64,000 nucleotides of DNA from Clostridium scatologenes (GTDB lineage: Bacteria > Bacillota > Clostridia > Clostridiales > Clostridiaceae): assembly GCF_000968375.1 (NCBI RefSeq), contig NZ_CP009933.1, forward strand, positions 496,001 through 560,000. Reading direction: 5' to 3'. How positions within the stretch are numbered: position 1 is the stretch's first letter; every line of letters starts with the position of its first letter. A program made the position numbers and the translations under genes. The notes under the pieces were generated by a model. That model was not told the DNA's origin, did not search any database, and saw only the letters and a list, made by a program, of their open reading frames with translations. Shown one piece after another: positions 33,624 through 41,761 of the stretch.

Positions 33624-33854
33624 TTTTATCCGATCGCTACCATTGCTAATACCCTCATCTTTTTCAAGTGGGGGATAAGCAATGCTACGCGCCTGGATAA
33701 GTTCTTCTAAGACTCAGATGGGTAAAAATGTCTAAATGACATTTTTACGAGCTCTGCTCCGGCAATAAAATGTCTAAATGACATTTTATGAGCTTGCTCA
33801 GGTAAGAGGTATTCTTCACAAGCAAACTCCACCTGAGTCTAAGAATCACTTGAT
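33624..33854 (-). repeat. Full-length copy of dispersed non-coding repeat (family A)
   Basis: Read on the minus strand it begins ATCAAGTGATTCTTAGACTC, forms a long hairpin whose far arm is CATCTGAGTCTTAGAAGAAC, continues TTATCCAGGCGCGTA and ends GCAATGGTAGCGATCGGATA. Inside the hairpin loop lies a further insert with AAATGTC-ATTTAGACATTT twice. No reading frame. The rest of the 450-bp gap is AT-rich leader of the next gene. Confidence 0.75.
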
Positions 33855-34051
33855 TAGATTATAACATCAGTATAGGATAGATTTGTGAAATAATTGTGGA
33901 CTGAATTTGTTATAATTGTGATTTAATTGTAAACATGTTAATGTGAATTTTAATAAATATAACACAATTATGACACTTTTTTGTTCATGATATATTTTAT
34001 TATTATATTATACCAGACAGGTACAAAATTAAATGTATTGGAGGAATAAAA

Positions 34052-34570
34052 ATGAAAAAGAAAAATTTAATCATAGCGTTAACTATGGCACTTTCAGTAG
34101 GTATTGGAGCAACAGCATATGCAAGTGCAGCATCGACTGGTGTTACTAATGGAAACAATACTAATCATCAAGGAGTTGGAATTGGAAGAGTTACAGGTAT
34201 AAGTGGACATGATTATGTACAATCAATTTTAAAAGATAAACTTGGGATTACAGACAAGGAAATAACAGATGCCCTTAATTCAGGAAAGACAATGTATGAT
34301 TTGGCCAAGGATAAAGGTATGACAGAAGAGCAATTTAAAGCAGCATTGTTAGAGGAAAGAAATAAGGCTATAGACAAGGCAGTTGCTGATGGAAAGATAA
34401 CTAAAGAGGAAGGAGCTTCCATGAAAGAAAAATTGAAAAGTAATATGGAAAGCTGTACTGGCATTCCTGGTCAAGGGATTAGACACGAGGGAAAAGGAAT
34501 CGGACATGAAGGAAAGGGACATATGGGTCATGGAAATAGAGGAACTGCAAACTGCTATACTAATAATTAG
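34052..34570 (+). CDS. Secreted DUF2680-like protein with Gly/His-rich tail
   Basis: 172 residues. Signal peptide ~1-26 with cleavage near AYASA. The middle (~50-125) is helical and charged, with two SHOCT/DUF2680-like turns (LGITDKEITDALNSGKTMYD, KAVADGKITKEEGASMKEKL). The tail has repeated GIxHEGKG units and GHMGHGNRG, likely metal-binding. Divergent from the two-component genes. Function not known; the family is secreted and common in clostridia. Confidence 0.75.
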   Translation: MKKKNLIIALTMALSVGIGATAYASAASTGVTNGNNTNHQGVGIGRVTGISGHDYVQSILKDKLGITDKEITDALNSGKTMYDLAKDKGMTEEQFKAALLEERNKAIDKAVADGKITKEEGASMKEKLKSNMESCTGIPGQGIRHEGKGIGHEGKGHMGHGNRGTANCYTNN

Positions 34571-34736
34571 TATATAATAGTTTAAATAAAATGGGTTGTT
34601 GTATTAAGAATAAATATTACAATAATATTGCCATAATTTTAAATTTGTAAAGCAATATATTGTATATGAATTTCTTAGTGCTACAGCTCTTTTTAGTGTT
34701 TAAACATAGAGTATATGTATGAATTTTATATTTATA

Positions 34737-34766
34737 TATTGCAATATTACGATATTATGATATAAT
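34737..34766 (+). promoter_or_regulatory. Promoter of polyferredoxin gene with shared operator
   Basis: TATAAT at 34761-34766. ATATTACGATATTATGATAT (34744-34763) is the exact reverse complement of the operator at 10153-10172, and 34737-34766 matches 19021-19050 at 27 of 30 bases. The upstream block from 34653 also resembles 18857 onward. Confidence 0.78.
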
Positions 34767-34820
34767 ACTGTTATATGATTTAAATATTAAATAACTTATT
34801 TTGAAAGGGGTTTATTTTAT

Positions 34821-35465
34821 ATGTTTTTAAAATTGTGGAAAAAATATTCGTTTATATTGTTAATAGCTTTTGTATTAATTGGATTGATTGATTTAAGATT
34901 TGCAATAGTAGCTGCTATTTGTATGATAGCACCTATAATTGTATCTATATTTAGAGGAAGATTTTGGTGTGGCAATTTATGTCCAAGGGGAAACTTTTAT
35001 GACAATATAGTTTCTAAATTTAGTAACAAAAGAAAAGTGCCAAAGTTTTTAAAATCCAATTATTTTAGAATTATACTTATGATATTTATGTTAACAATGT
35101 TTACACTTGGAATTAAGAAAAATTGGGGAAATCTTTATGGTATTGGTATGGTATTTTATAGAATAATTGTTGTTACTACTATAATAGGAATATTTTTATC
35201 TTTGTTTTATAATCATAGAACCTGGTGTCACTTTTGTCCTATGGGAACTATAGCATCTTTTATATCAAGAGTTAGAAAAAATAAAAAAGTATTACAAGTA
35301 TCTTCTAGCTGTGTATCGTGTAAATTATGTGAGAAAAAGTGTTCACTTGGAATAGTTCCTTATGAATATAAAGGAGATTTATTAAGTCATCCTGATTGCA
35401 TACAGTGTGGAAAATGTGTTACAGCATGTCCTAAAAAATCAATAGGATATGATAAAGTGGGTTAA
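34821..35465 (+). CDS. Membrane-bound 4Fe-4S polyferredoxin (NapH/NosR-like)
   Basis: 214 residues with four helices (~8-28, ~28-48, ~88-106, ~115-136). Cytosolic Cys motifs after helices, RFWCGNLCPRG and TWCHFCPMG, are the NapH/YccM type. Two C-terminal ferredoxin motifs, CVSCKLCEKKCSLG and CIQCGKCVTACPK, bind [4Fe-4S] clusters. Such proteins pass electrons between membrane and cytosol. It is monocistronic, so its electron donor and acceptor are not shown by context. Confidence 0.86.
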   Translation: MFLKLWKKYSFILLIAFVLIGLIDLRFAIVAAICMIAPIIVSIFRGRFWCGNLCPRGNFYDNIVSKFSNKRKVPKFLKSNYFRIILMIFMLTMFTLGIKKNWGNLYGIGMVFYRIIVVTTIIGIFLSLFYNHRTWCHFCPMGTIASFISRVRKNKKVLQVSSSCVSCKLCEKKCSLGIVPYEYKGDLLSHPDCIQCGKCVTACPKKSIGYDKVG

Positions 35466-35592
35466 TGATAAACATAAAAGAAAAGTGGCATCAGTTGTGC
35501 TGAAATTATAGATTATACTTATGAAACTTTAAATAAAATATTATAGTTATTAAGACGAGGAGTAAATAGAAATTGGGGTAGGATAGGTTATT

Positions 35593-35636
35593 ATTAAGTG
35601 ACTCGTACACTCAGGTGGAGGTTGCTTATAGAAAAT
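35593..35636 (+). repeat. Partial copy of repeat family A
   Basis: ATTAAGTGACTCGTACACTC followed by AGGTGGAGGTTGCTTAT corresponds to the left arm of the copies at 60586 and 33624. It is flanked by a separate imperfect hairpin (GGGGTAGGATA / TATCTTACCCT). Confidence 0.55.
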
Positions 35637-35692
35637 ACATATCTTACCCTAATTTTTAATTAACTATTGAAAGTACTAATTTTAAATGCTAC

Positions 35693-35717
35693 TATAATGT
35701 TAGTAAACCGGTTTCTA
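35693..35717 (+). promoter_or_regulatory. -10 and operator of the LacI-type gene
   Basis: TATAAT (35693-35698) followed by TAGTAAACCGGTTTCTA (35701-35717), with the 10-bp palindrome AAACCGGTTT typical of LacI-family sites. The same site occurs before kdgK at 36775. Confidence 0.82.
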
Positions 35718-35726
35718 AAAGAAGAG

Positions 35727-36758
35727 GTGATATACATAAAACCTGAGAAAAAAATTGTAATTGACGATGTGGCTAAAAAGGTAGGAGTGTCTAAATCAAC
35801 AGTATCCAGATATTTAAATGGAAAATTTGAATATATGTCACAAAAGACTAGAAAAAATATCGAAAAGGTAATTGATGAATTAAATTATAAACCAAATAGT
35901 ATAGCTAGAAGTTTAAAACTTAAGAAGAGTATGCTTATACAAGTTATAATTGCAGATTTGACCAATCCGTTTTCATCTTTGTTAATAAAAGGTGTGGATG
36001 ATGAATGTGGAAAATATGGATATAATGTTATAATAGCTAATACAAATAATGATAAGGATAAGGAAAGAGAATATCTTCTTTCACTTACATCCAAGAATAT
36101 AGACGGATTGATAATAAATGGGACTGGATATAACGGAAAATTACTAAAAGATATATTAGATCAAGGTATTCCAGTTGTGACTATGGACAGAATTATAGAT
36201 GATAATATATTTGATTCTGTTACAAGTAATAACTACGATATGACATTTAAAACTACAAATTATTTAATTGATTCTGGATTTGAAAATGTAGCATTATTTA
36301 CCCAACATGTAGATAAGATAAGTGTAAGGATTGAGAGAGAAAAAGCGTTTTTGGATGCTTGTAATAACAAATTAAATGGTTCCAATTTTAATGTTTATAC
36401 TATAGATAGACATGATACAGGAAGCGTGGAACTTGATTTGTTCGATTTCTTAAATAATTATAAGGGAAGTAAGGCGATATTTGCTATTAATGGAGTAGTG
36501 CTTTTAAATGTATTGCAGCTTATAAATAAATTTAATTTAAAAATACCTGAGGATGTAGGAATTTGTGGATATGATAACTGGGGATGGGCATCTTTGATAT
36601 CACCAGGAATCACTACTATATCACAGCCATCTTATGACATTGGAATGACGTCAGCAAAGATACTTTTAGATAGAGTAAAGCATGGTAAAGGCGAGCAAAA
36701 TACATGTATTTATTTAAATTCTAAGCTTGAAATAAGAGAATCTACTGTACCTAAGTAA
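35727..36758 (+). CDS. LacI family regulator of ketodeoxygluconate genes (KdgR-like)
   Basis: 343 residues from GTG 35727. The start is chosen because the operator and likely transcription start lie at 35701-35717, which rules out upstream ATGs; the ribosome site is weak (AAAGAAG). HTH: VIDDVAKKVGVSKSTVSRYL. Effector domain ~65-340 (QVIIADLTNPFSSLLIKGVD, GICGYDNWGWASLISPGITT). Operators at its own promoter and before kdgK imply autoregulation and control of kdgK; the effector is probably 2-keto-3-deoxygluconate. Confidence 0.86.
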   Translation: MIYIKPEKKIVIDDVAKKVGVSKSTVSRYLNGKFEYMSQKTRKNIEKVIDELNYKPNSIARSLKLKKSMLIQVIIADLTNPFSSLLIKGVDDECGKYGYNVIIANTNNDKDKEREYLLSLTSKNIDGLIINGTGYNGKLLKDILDQGIPVVTMDRIIDDNIFDSVTSNNYDMTFKTTNYLIDSGFENVALFTQHVDKISVRIEREKAFLDACNNKLNGSNFNVYTIDRHDTGSVELDLFDFLNNYKGSKAIFAINGVVLLNVLQLINKFNLKIPEDVGICGYDNWGWASLISPGITTISQPSYDIGMTSAKILLDRVKHGKGEQNTCIYLNSKLEIRESTVPK

Positions 36759-36774
36759 ACTTTTATATAGCAAA

Positions 36775-36790
36775 TGTAAACCGGTTTCTA
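36775..36790 (+). promoter_or_regulatory. LacI-type operator before kdgK
   Basis: TGTAAACCGGTTTCTA, sharing GTAAACCGGTTTCTA with the site at 35703-35717. Located 47 bp before the kdgK start. Confidence 0.85.
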
Positions 36791-36836
36791 TAAAATACAT
36801 TGAAGTGTATAAATTAATAAAAATGGAGGGTATATA

Positions 36837-37790
36837 ATGAGCGAATTTTTAACTATTGGAGAGCCATTGACATTATTTGGTGCCAATGGAGAAAGTGAAA
36901 TTGATAAAGAACTAAAAGATGTGAAATTTTATGAAAAGTTTTTAGCGGGAGCAGAAGTTAATGTATGTGTTGGACTCTCAAGACTTGGACATTCTACACA
37001 ATATATTACTAAAATAGGACAAGATCCTTTTGGATATTTTATAAAAGAAAGCTTAAAAAAAGAAAAAATAGGAACAGATTTTATAAGAGAAACTGATGAA
37101 TATTTTACTGGTTATCAATTGAAATCAAAAGTTAGTCATGGAGATCCAAAAATATTTTATTTTAGGAAGAATTCTGCAGCATCTCATTTTTTAACAGAGG
37201 ATTTGAAAATGCTTGATACAAGTGAATTAAAGCATGTTCATTTAACAGGCATATTTCCAGCACTATCTAAAAGTTGCAGAGAGTCTGTTTATAAATTGTT
37301 AGAGATTGCTAAGAAAAATAATATTACAATTACATTTGACCCCAATTTAAGATTACCTCTATGGAAAGATAAAGAAGAAATGAAACATGTAATAAATGAT
37401 ATAGCATTTAAAAGCGATATTGTGCTTCCAGGAATAAGCGAAGGATTAATATTGACAGGAAGTGATAATCCAGATGATATTGCAGATTTTTATTTAGATA
37501 AGGGAGTTAAGACTGTTATTATAAAACTTGGCAGCAAAGGTGCTTATGTGAAGTCTAAAGATGATTCATTTACAGTAGATGGGTTTAACGTAGAAAAAGT
37601 TGTAGATACAGTAGGGGCAGGAGATGGCTTTGCAGTTGGTCTCATAAGTGGATTGTTGGAAGGCTTAGATATTAAAGAGTCAGTGCAGAGAGGAAATGCT
37701 ATAGGAGCACTTGCTGTAATGTCTGCAGGGGATAATGATGGTTATCCAGATAAAGTTCATCTTGATGAATTTGTAAGTAAAAATAAATAG
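36837..37790 (+). CDS. kdgK: 2-dehydro-3-deoxygluconokinase
   Basis: 317 residues of the PfkB ribokinase family: GGAEVNVCVGLSRLG-like start (AGAEVNVCVGLSRLGH), DPNLRLPLW, and the catalytic GAGDGFAVGLISGL with Asp as base. Phosphorylates 2-keto-3-deoxygluconate to KDPG with ATP. Next to the KdgR-like gene and under its operator; the aldolase for the product is encoded at 44949. Confidence 0.88.
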   Translation: MSEFLTIGEPLTLFGANGESEIDKELKDVKFYEKFLAGAEVNVCVGLSRLGHSTQYITKIGQDPFGYFIKESLKKEKIGTDFIRETDEYFTGYQLKSKVSHGDPKIFYFRKNSAASHFLTEDLKMLDTSELKHVHLTGIFPALSKSCRESVYKLLEIAKKNNITITFDPNLRLPLWKDKEEMKHVINDIAFKSDIVLPGISEGLILTGSDNPDDIADFYLDKGVKTVIIKLGSKGAYVKSKDDSFTVDGFNVEKVVDTVGAGDGFAVGLISGLLEGLDIKESVQRGNAIGALAVMSAGDNDGYPDKVHLDEFVSKNK

Positions 37791-37796
37791 AGTTAG

Positions 37797-37830
37797 AAAA
37801 TATGTTTATTTTAAAATAAACATATTTTTG
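37797..37830 (+). terminator. Terminator of kdgK
   Basis: AAAATATGTTTATTTT immediately followed by its reverse complement and extra T. Confidence 0.85.
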
Positions 37831-37850
37831 CATTATTTTAGTAAAATATA

Positions 37851-37917
37851 TTGAATTTATGAAAGTGTATGCTATAATAAAAACATAACTACCATACAAG
37901 TATGGTTGTATGGTAGT
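37851..37917 (+). promoter_or_regulatory. Promoter and operator of the GntR gene
   Basis: TTGAAT (37851-37856), 16 bp, TATAAT (37873-37878). Just downstream ACTACCATACAA (37888-37899) mirrors TTGTATGGTAGT (37906-37917), and a third half-site TGGTTGTATG follows to 37928. Position over the start of transcription implies self-repression. Confidence 0.82.
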
Positions 37918-37952
37918 ATGGTTGTATGATTAAAAAAAAGGAGAATTAATAA

Positions 37953-38624
37953 ATGATTCTTGAGACAGGAAAAAAGTTAACAAGTAAAAGGTTATATCAA
38001 ATTTTAAAAGAAGAGATTATAAAATTGCATTTAAAGCCAGGACTTAGTATTTCTGAGAAAGGTATCTCAGAAAAGTTTGATGTAAGTAGAACTCCGGTTA
38101 GGGAAGCGTTTTTACTTTTATCTCAAGAAGGTCTATTGGATGTATATCCACAAAAAGGAACTTTTGTTTCACTTATTGATTTGGACGTTGTAGAGGAAGC
38201 AAGATTTTTGCGTGAACATGTTGAAAGAGCAGTAGTTAAACTTGCGTGTAATAAGTTTCCAGAAGAAAAAATATTTTTTCTTGAAATGAATCTGAAAGTT
38301 CAAAAAATGTGTATGGATAAAAATGACTATACAGGATTTTTTCAAGCAGATGAGGAATTTCATAAGACAATTTTTGAAGGTTGCAATAAAAAAAGAACTT
38401 GGGACACAATTTGTCAAGTTGAAGCAGATTTTCAACGTATTCGTGTACTATCATTGTCTTTAAAGTTAAAATTAGGTAATGTATATTCACAACACCTGGT
38501 AATTACAGATGCAATAAGAAATAAAAATTTGGATATAGCTGATAAAGTTATGAGAGAACACTTGACTATGGTTAATTTCGATTCAGTTAAATTAAAAGAA
38601 AAGTACCAGGAATATTTTAAATAA
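37953..38624 (+). CDS. GntR family (FCD) regulator of uronate use
   Basis: 223 residues, winged helix ~12-75 (YQILKEEIIKLHLKPGLSIS, VSRTPVREAFLLL) and FCD all-helical effector domain ~80-220. The ligand residues of FCD regulators (Asp/His set, e.g. DEEFHKTIF) are present, so it binds a metal and an organic acid. By position just before uxuB-uxuA-uxaC it is probably an UxuR/ExuR-like repressor of this set and of itself. Confidence 0.85.
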   Translation: MILETGKKLTSKRLYQILKEEIIKLHLKPGLSISEKGISEKFDVSRTPVREAFLLLSQEGLLDVYPQKGTFVSLIDLDVVEEARFLREHVERAVVKLACNKFPEEKIFFLEMNLKVQKMCMDKNDYTGFFQADEEFHKTIFEGCNKKRTWDTICQVEADFQRIRVLSLSLKLKLGNVYSQHLVITDAIRNKNLDIADKVMREHLTMVNFDSVKLKEKYQEYFK

Positions 38625-38683
38625 ATATATAAGCTTATAAGTTTATATATTTAGGTTATATGCAAACGTTATTATTAAAAAAA

Positions 38684-38737
38684 GAGATTTGTCAAGAATA
38701 TTCTAAAATGGGATATGAGTATTCTTGACAAAATCTC
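38684..38737 (+). promoter_or_regulatory. Large hairpin with embedded -35 box
   Basis: GAGATTTGTCAAGAATA pairs with TATTCTTGACAAAATCTC (one bulge) around a 19-nt loop. The right arm contains TTGACA (38725-38730), which could be the -35 of the uxu operon with TTATAC at 38749. It may be both terminator of the GntR gene and operator. A cre-like sequence, TGCAAACGTTATTA, lies at 38661-38674. Confidence 0.5.
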
Positions 38738-38774
38738 AAAGTAAAAAATTATACAAAATATATTATATCACAAT

Positions 38775-38800
38775 TCTAAAAGAATATATATTCTTTTAGA
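38775..38800. promoter_or_regulatory. 26-bp perfect palindrome in the uxuB leader
   Basis: Half-site TCTAAAAGAATAT followed by its exact complement. Lies 90 bp before uxuB; could be an operator or an RNA hairpin. Its sequence is unlike the GntR and LacI operators nearby. Confidence 0.6.
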
Positions 38801-38889
38801 GGTTATTAAATGGTTATTTAAAGGAGGCTTGATAAAAATAAGTTATAAAAAATTGTACAAAGTAAATATTTCAGAAAGAAGGTAGTAAT

Positions 38890-40503
38890 GTGGATTTAAA
38901 TAAGGAAGGTATAAAAAGAAAAGCTGAATGGGATAAAGCAAGTATAAGTTTACCTCAATTTGATTATGATGAAATGTGCAAAAAAACCATAGAAAATCCA
39001 AAATGGGTTCACTTTGGATCAGGTAATATTTTCAGAGGGTTTATAGCTGCACTTCAGCAAAAACTTTTAAATTCAAAAAAGGCTGATACTGGAATTGTTG
39101 CAGTGGAAACCTATGATTATGAGATCATAGATAAAATATATACGCCCTATGATAATTTGAGCCTTCAAGTAATTATGAATCCGGATGGAAAGTTAAGTAA
39201 TACTGTAATAGCAAGCATTGGAGAAAGTATTCCTGCAGATACTAAAAGAAAAGAAAATTGGATAAAACTTAATGAAATATTCTCAAATCCTTCCCTTCAA
39301 ATGATAAGCTTTACTATAACTGAGAAGGGATATAAGTTAAAAAATTTAACTGGAAACTTTATAGATGAAGTAGGTGAAGATATAAAGAATGGAACAGTTA
39401 AGCCTAGAAATGTAATTTCTAAAGTTACATCACTCTTATATACAAGATTTAAATCAGGAGAGCATCCAATTGCAGTAGTTAGTATGGATAACTGCTCTCA
39501 TAATGGAGAAAAATTGTATAATTCCATTAATACAATTGCAAATGAGTGGGCTAAAAATAAATTAGTTGAAAAAGAATTCATTGACTATATAAATAATGAA
39601 GAAAAAGTTACATTCCCTTGGAGTATGATAGATAAAATTACACCAAGGCCTTCTGATAAAGTTAAGAAGTTACTTAATTCAATTGGACTAAATAATGTTG
39701 ATCCTGTTATAACAAGCAAAAATACTTATATAGCACCATTTGTAAATGCCGAAGGACCTCAATATCTTGTCATTGAAAATAATTTTCCAAATGGACGTAT
39801 GCCTCTTGAAGATGCAGGAGTATATTTTACAAATAGAGAAACAGTAGAAAAAGTTGAGAGAATGAAAGTATGTACATGCCTTAATCCTCTTCATACATCC
39901 ATGGCTGTATTTGGATGTTTACTTGGATATACTTTGATTGCAGATGAAATGAAAGATGATTGCATTTCAAAACTTATAAAAAAAATAGGATATGATGAAG
40001 GAATGCCTGTTGTTACAAATCCTGGAATAATTGCTCCAGAAGATTTTATAAGAGAAGTTATCAAAATAAGACTTCCCAATCCATATATACCAGACACTCC
40101 ACAGAGAATTGCAACTGATACATCACAAAAAGTTGGAATAAGATTTGGAGAGACAATTAAGGAATATGTAAAAAGAGATGATTTAGATCCAAAATCTTTG
40201 AAATATATACCTCTTGTTATTGCAGGGTGGTGTAGATATATGCTTGGTATAGATGATAAAGGTAAAAAATTTGAAATTAGTTCAGATCCACTTTTAGAAA
40301 CGCTGAAAAAATATTTAGCTGCTGTTGAAATTGGAGAAAAGTATGTATATGGAACCTTGAAACCAATACTTTCAAGTGAAAATATATTTGGTTCAGATCT
40401 TTATAAAGTTGGACTTGGTGAGAAGGTTGAAGGTTATTTTGCTGAAATGATTACAGGAAATGGTGCAGTTAGAAACACACTCAAAAAATATTTAAATTGC
40501 TAA
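38890..40503 (+). CDS. uxuB: Fructuronate reductase
   Basis: 537 residues from GTG 38890 (GAAGG upstream), a long-chain mannitol-dehydrogenase-type enzyme. N-terminal nucleotide fold region WVHFGSGNIFRGFIAALQQ, then VSMDNCSHNGEKLY and the catalytic-helix region KVCTCLNPLHTSMAVFGCLLG. Reduces D-fructuronate to D-mannonate with NADH. Tagaturonate reductase is a close relative, but the neighbouring mannonate dehydratase favours UxuB. First structural gene of the operon. Confidence 0.88.
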   Translation: MDLNKEGIKRKAEWDKASISLPQFDYDEMCKKTIENPKWVHFGSGNIFRGFIAALQQKLLNSKKADTGIVAVETYDYEIIDKIYTPYDNLSLQVIMNPDGKLSNTVIASIGESIPADTKRKENWIKLNEIFSNPSLQMISFTITEKGYKLKNLTGNFIDEVGEDIKNGTVKPRNVISKVTSLLYTRFKSGEHPIAVVSMDNCSHNGEKLYNSINTIANEWAKNKLVEKEFIDYINNEEKVTFPWSMIDKITPRPSDKVKKLLNSIGLNNVDPVITSKNTYIAPFVNAEGPQYLVIENNFPNGRMPLEDAGVYFTNRETVEKVERMKVCTCLNPLHTSMAVFGCLLGYTLIADEMKDDCISKLIKKIGYDEGMPVVTNPGIIAPEDFIREVIKIRLPNPYIPDTPQRIATDTSQKVGIRFGETIKEYVKRDDLDPKSLKYIPLVIAGWCRYMLGIDDKGKKFEISSDPLLETLKKYLAAVEIGEKYVYGTLKPILSSENIFGSDLYKVGLGEKVEGYFAEMITGNGAVRNTLKKYLNC

Positions 40504-40524
40504 TTAGAGAAAGGAATGTTTTTT

Positions 40525-41598
40525 ATGAAGATGACATTTAGATGGTTTGGTGAAAATGATGATAGTGTTACACTTGATCAAATACGTCAAATACCCGCAG
40601 TTAAAGGAGTTGTAGGCTTTTTATCTGATATTCCAGCTGGAGAGCTATGGCCTATGGAGCGAATACTTGAATATAAAAAAAATATAGAAGCTCATGGCTT
40701 GGAACTTGAAGTTATTGAAAGTGTAAATATTCATGAGGATATAAAACTTGGATTACCATCTAGGGATAAGTACATAGAAAATTATAAGGAGACAATAAAG
40801 AACTTAGGACAAGCCGGTATAAAAGTAATATGTTATAATTTTATGCCAGTGTTTGATTGGCTTAGAACAGATCTTTCTTATAAGCTTCCAGATGGATCAG
40901 AAGCAATGCTTTATGATGATGATAAATTAAAAGGATTAGATCCAATTGATCTTGTTAAAAGTACTGAAAAAAATTCTAATGGTTTTTCACTTCCAGGTTG
41001 GGAAACAGATAGACTTAAAGAATTGAAAAATGTACTAAAATTATATGAAAATGTGGGTGAGGAAAAATTATTTGAAAACTATGAGTATTTCCTTAAAGCA
41101 ATAATACCAACCTGTGAAAAATATGATGTTAAGATGGCAGTACATCCAGATGATCCTGCATGGAGTGTATTTGGACTTCCTAGAATAGTGAATTCAAAAG
41201 AAAATTTAGATAGAATAGTAAAAATGGTAGATAGTACTTATAATGGTATAACTTTATGTAGTGGAGCCTTAGGATCAAGTACCAAAAACAATATACCTGA
41301 ACTAATAAGATATTTTGGGGATATGGGAAGAATACATTTTGCCCATGTTAGAAATATAAAAATACTATCTGAAAAACAATTTCATGAAGTATCACATTTG
41401 TCAAGTGATGGATCCTTCGATATGTTTGAGATAATGAAGGCATACCATGATATAGGCTTTGAAGGATACATGAGACCTGATCATGGAAGAATGATATGGA
41501 ATGAAAAGGCAAGACCCGGATATGGTTTGTATGATAGAGCACTTGGCGTAACTTATTTAAATGGATTGTGGGAAGCAATTAAAAAAATGAGTAAATAA
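40525..41598 (+). CDS. uxuA: Mannonate dehydratase
   Basis: 357 residues from ATG 40525 (MKMTFRWFGENDD); the ATG at 40516 is too close to GAAAGGA. TIM-barrel enzyme with ICYNFMPVFDWLRTDL and the metal-binding His/Cys region MAVHPDDPAW, TLCSGALGSS, HFAHVRNIK and RPDHGRM. Removes water from D-mannonate to give 2-keto-3-deoxygluconate, the KdgK substrate. 21 bp after uxuB. Confidence 0.92.
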   Translation: MKMTFRWFGENDDSVTLDQIRQIPAVKGVVGFLSDIPAGELWPMERILEYKKNIEAHGLELEVIESVNIHEDIKLGLPSRDKYIENYKETIKNLGQAGIKVICYNFMPVFDWLRTDLSYKLPDGSEAMLYDDDKLKGLDPIDLVKSTEKNSNGFSLPGWETDRLKELKNVLKLYENVGEEKLFENYEYFLKAIIPTCEKYDVKMAVHPDDPAWSVFGLPRIVNSKENLDRIVKMVDSTYNGITLCSGALGSSTKNNIPELIRYFGDMGRIHFAHVRNIKILSEKQFHEVSHLSSDGSFDMFEIMKAYHDIGFEGYMRPDHGRMIWNEKARPGYGLYDRALGVTYLNGLWEAIKKMSK

Positions 41599-41618
41599 AA
41601 AAGACATCTTTATTGTTC

Positions 41619-41671
41619 TTTGTATTGTATTAAGAGCTACAGCAAATAATCAGCTCTTAATATGATACAAA
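41619..41671 (+). promoter_or_regulatory. Intercistronic hairpin between uxuA and uxaC
   Basis: TTTGTATTGTATTAAGAGCT pairs imperfectly with AGCTCTTAATATGATACAAA (41652-41671) around a 13-nt loop, and outer bases AGACAT / ATGTCT extend it. No T-run follows, so an RNA-processing or stability element is more likely than a terminator. Confidence 0.55.
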
Positions 41672-41761
41672 AATATAAAAATGTCTATAGTAAATATTTA
41701 TAAAATTAATATAGCATATTTTATGCCAAATGACAAATATTTTGAAAGTAGGTTGATCATA

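Noticed and set aside
33721..33790. Possible CRISPR-like short repeats
   Set aside because: Only two copies of a palindrome within a hairpin, no regular spacers and no cas genes; it is part of the dispersed repeat.
38661..38674. Catabolite-responsive element (cre) before the uxu operon
   Set aside because: TGCAAACGTTATTA differs from the consensus at several positions; kept only as a remark.
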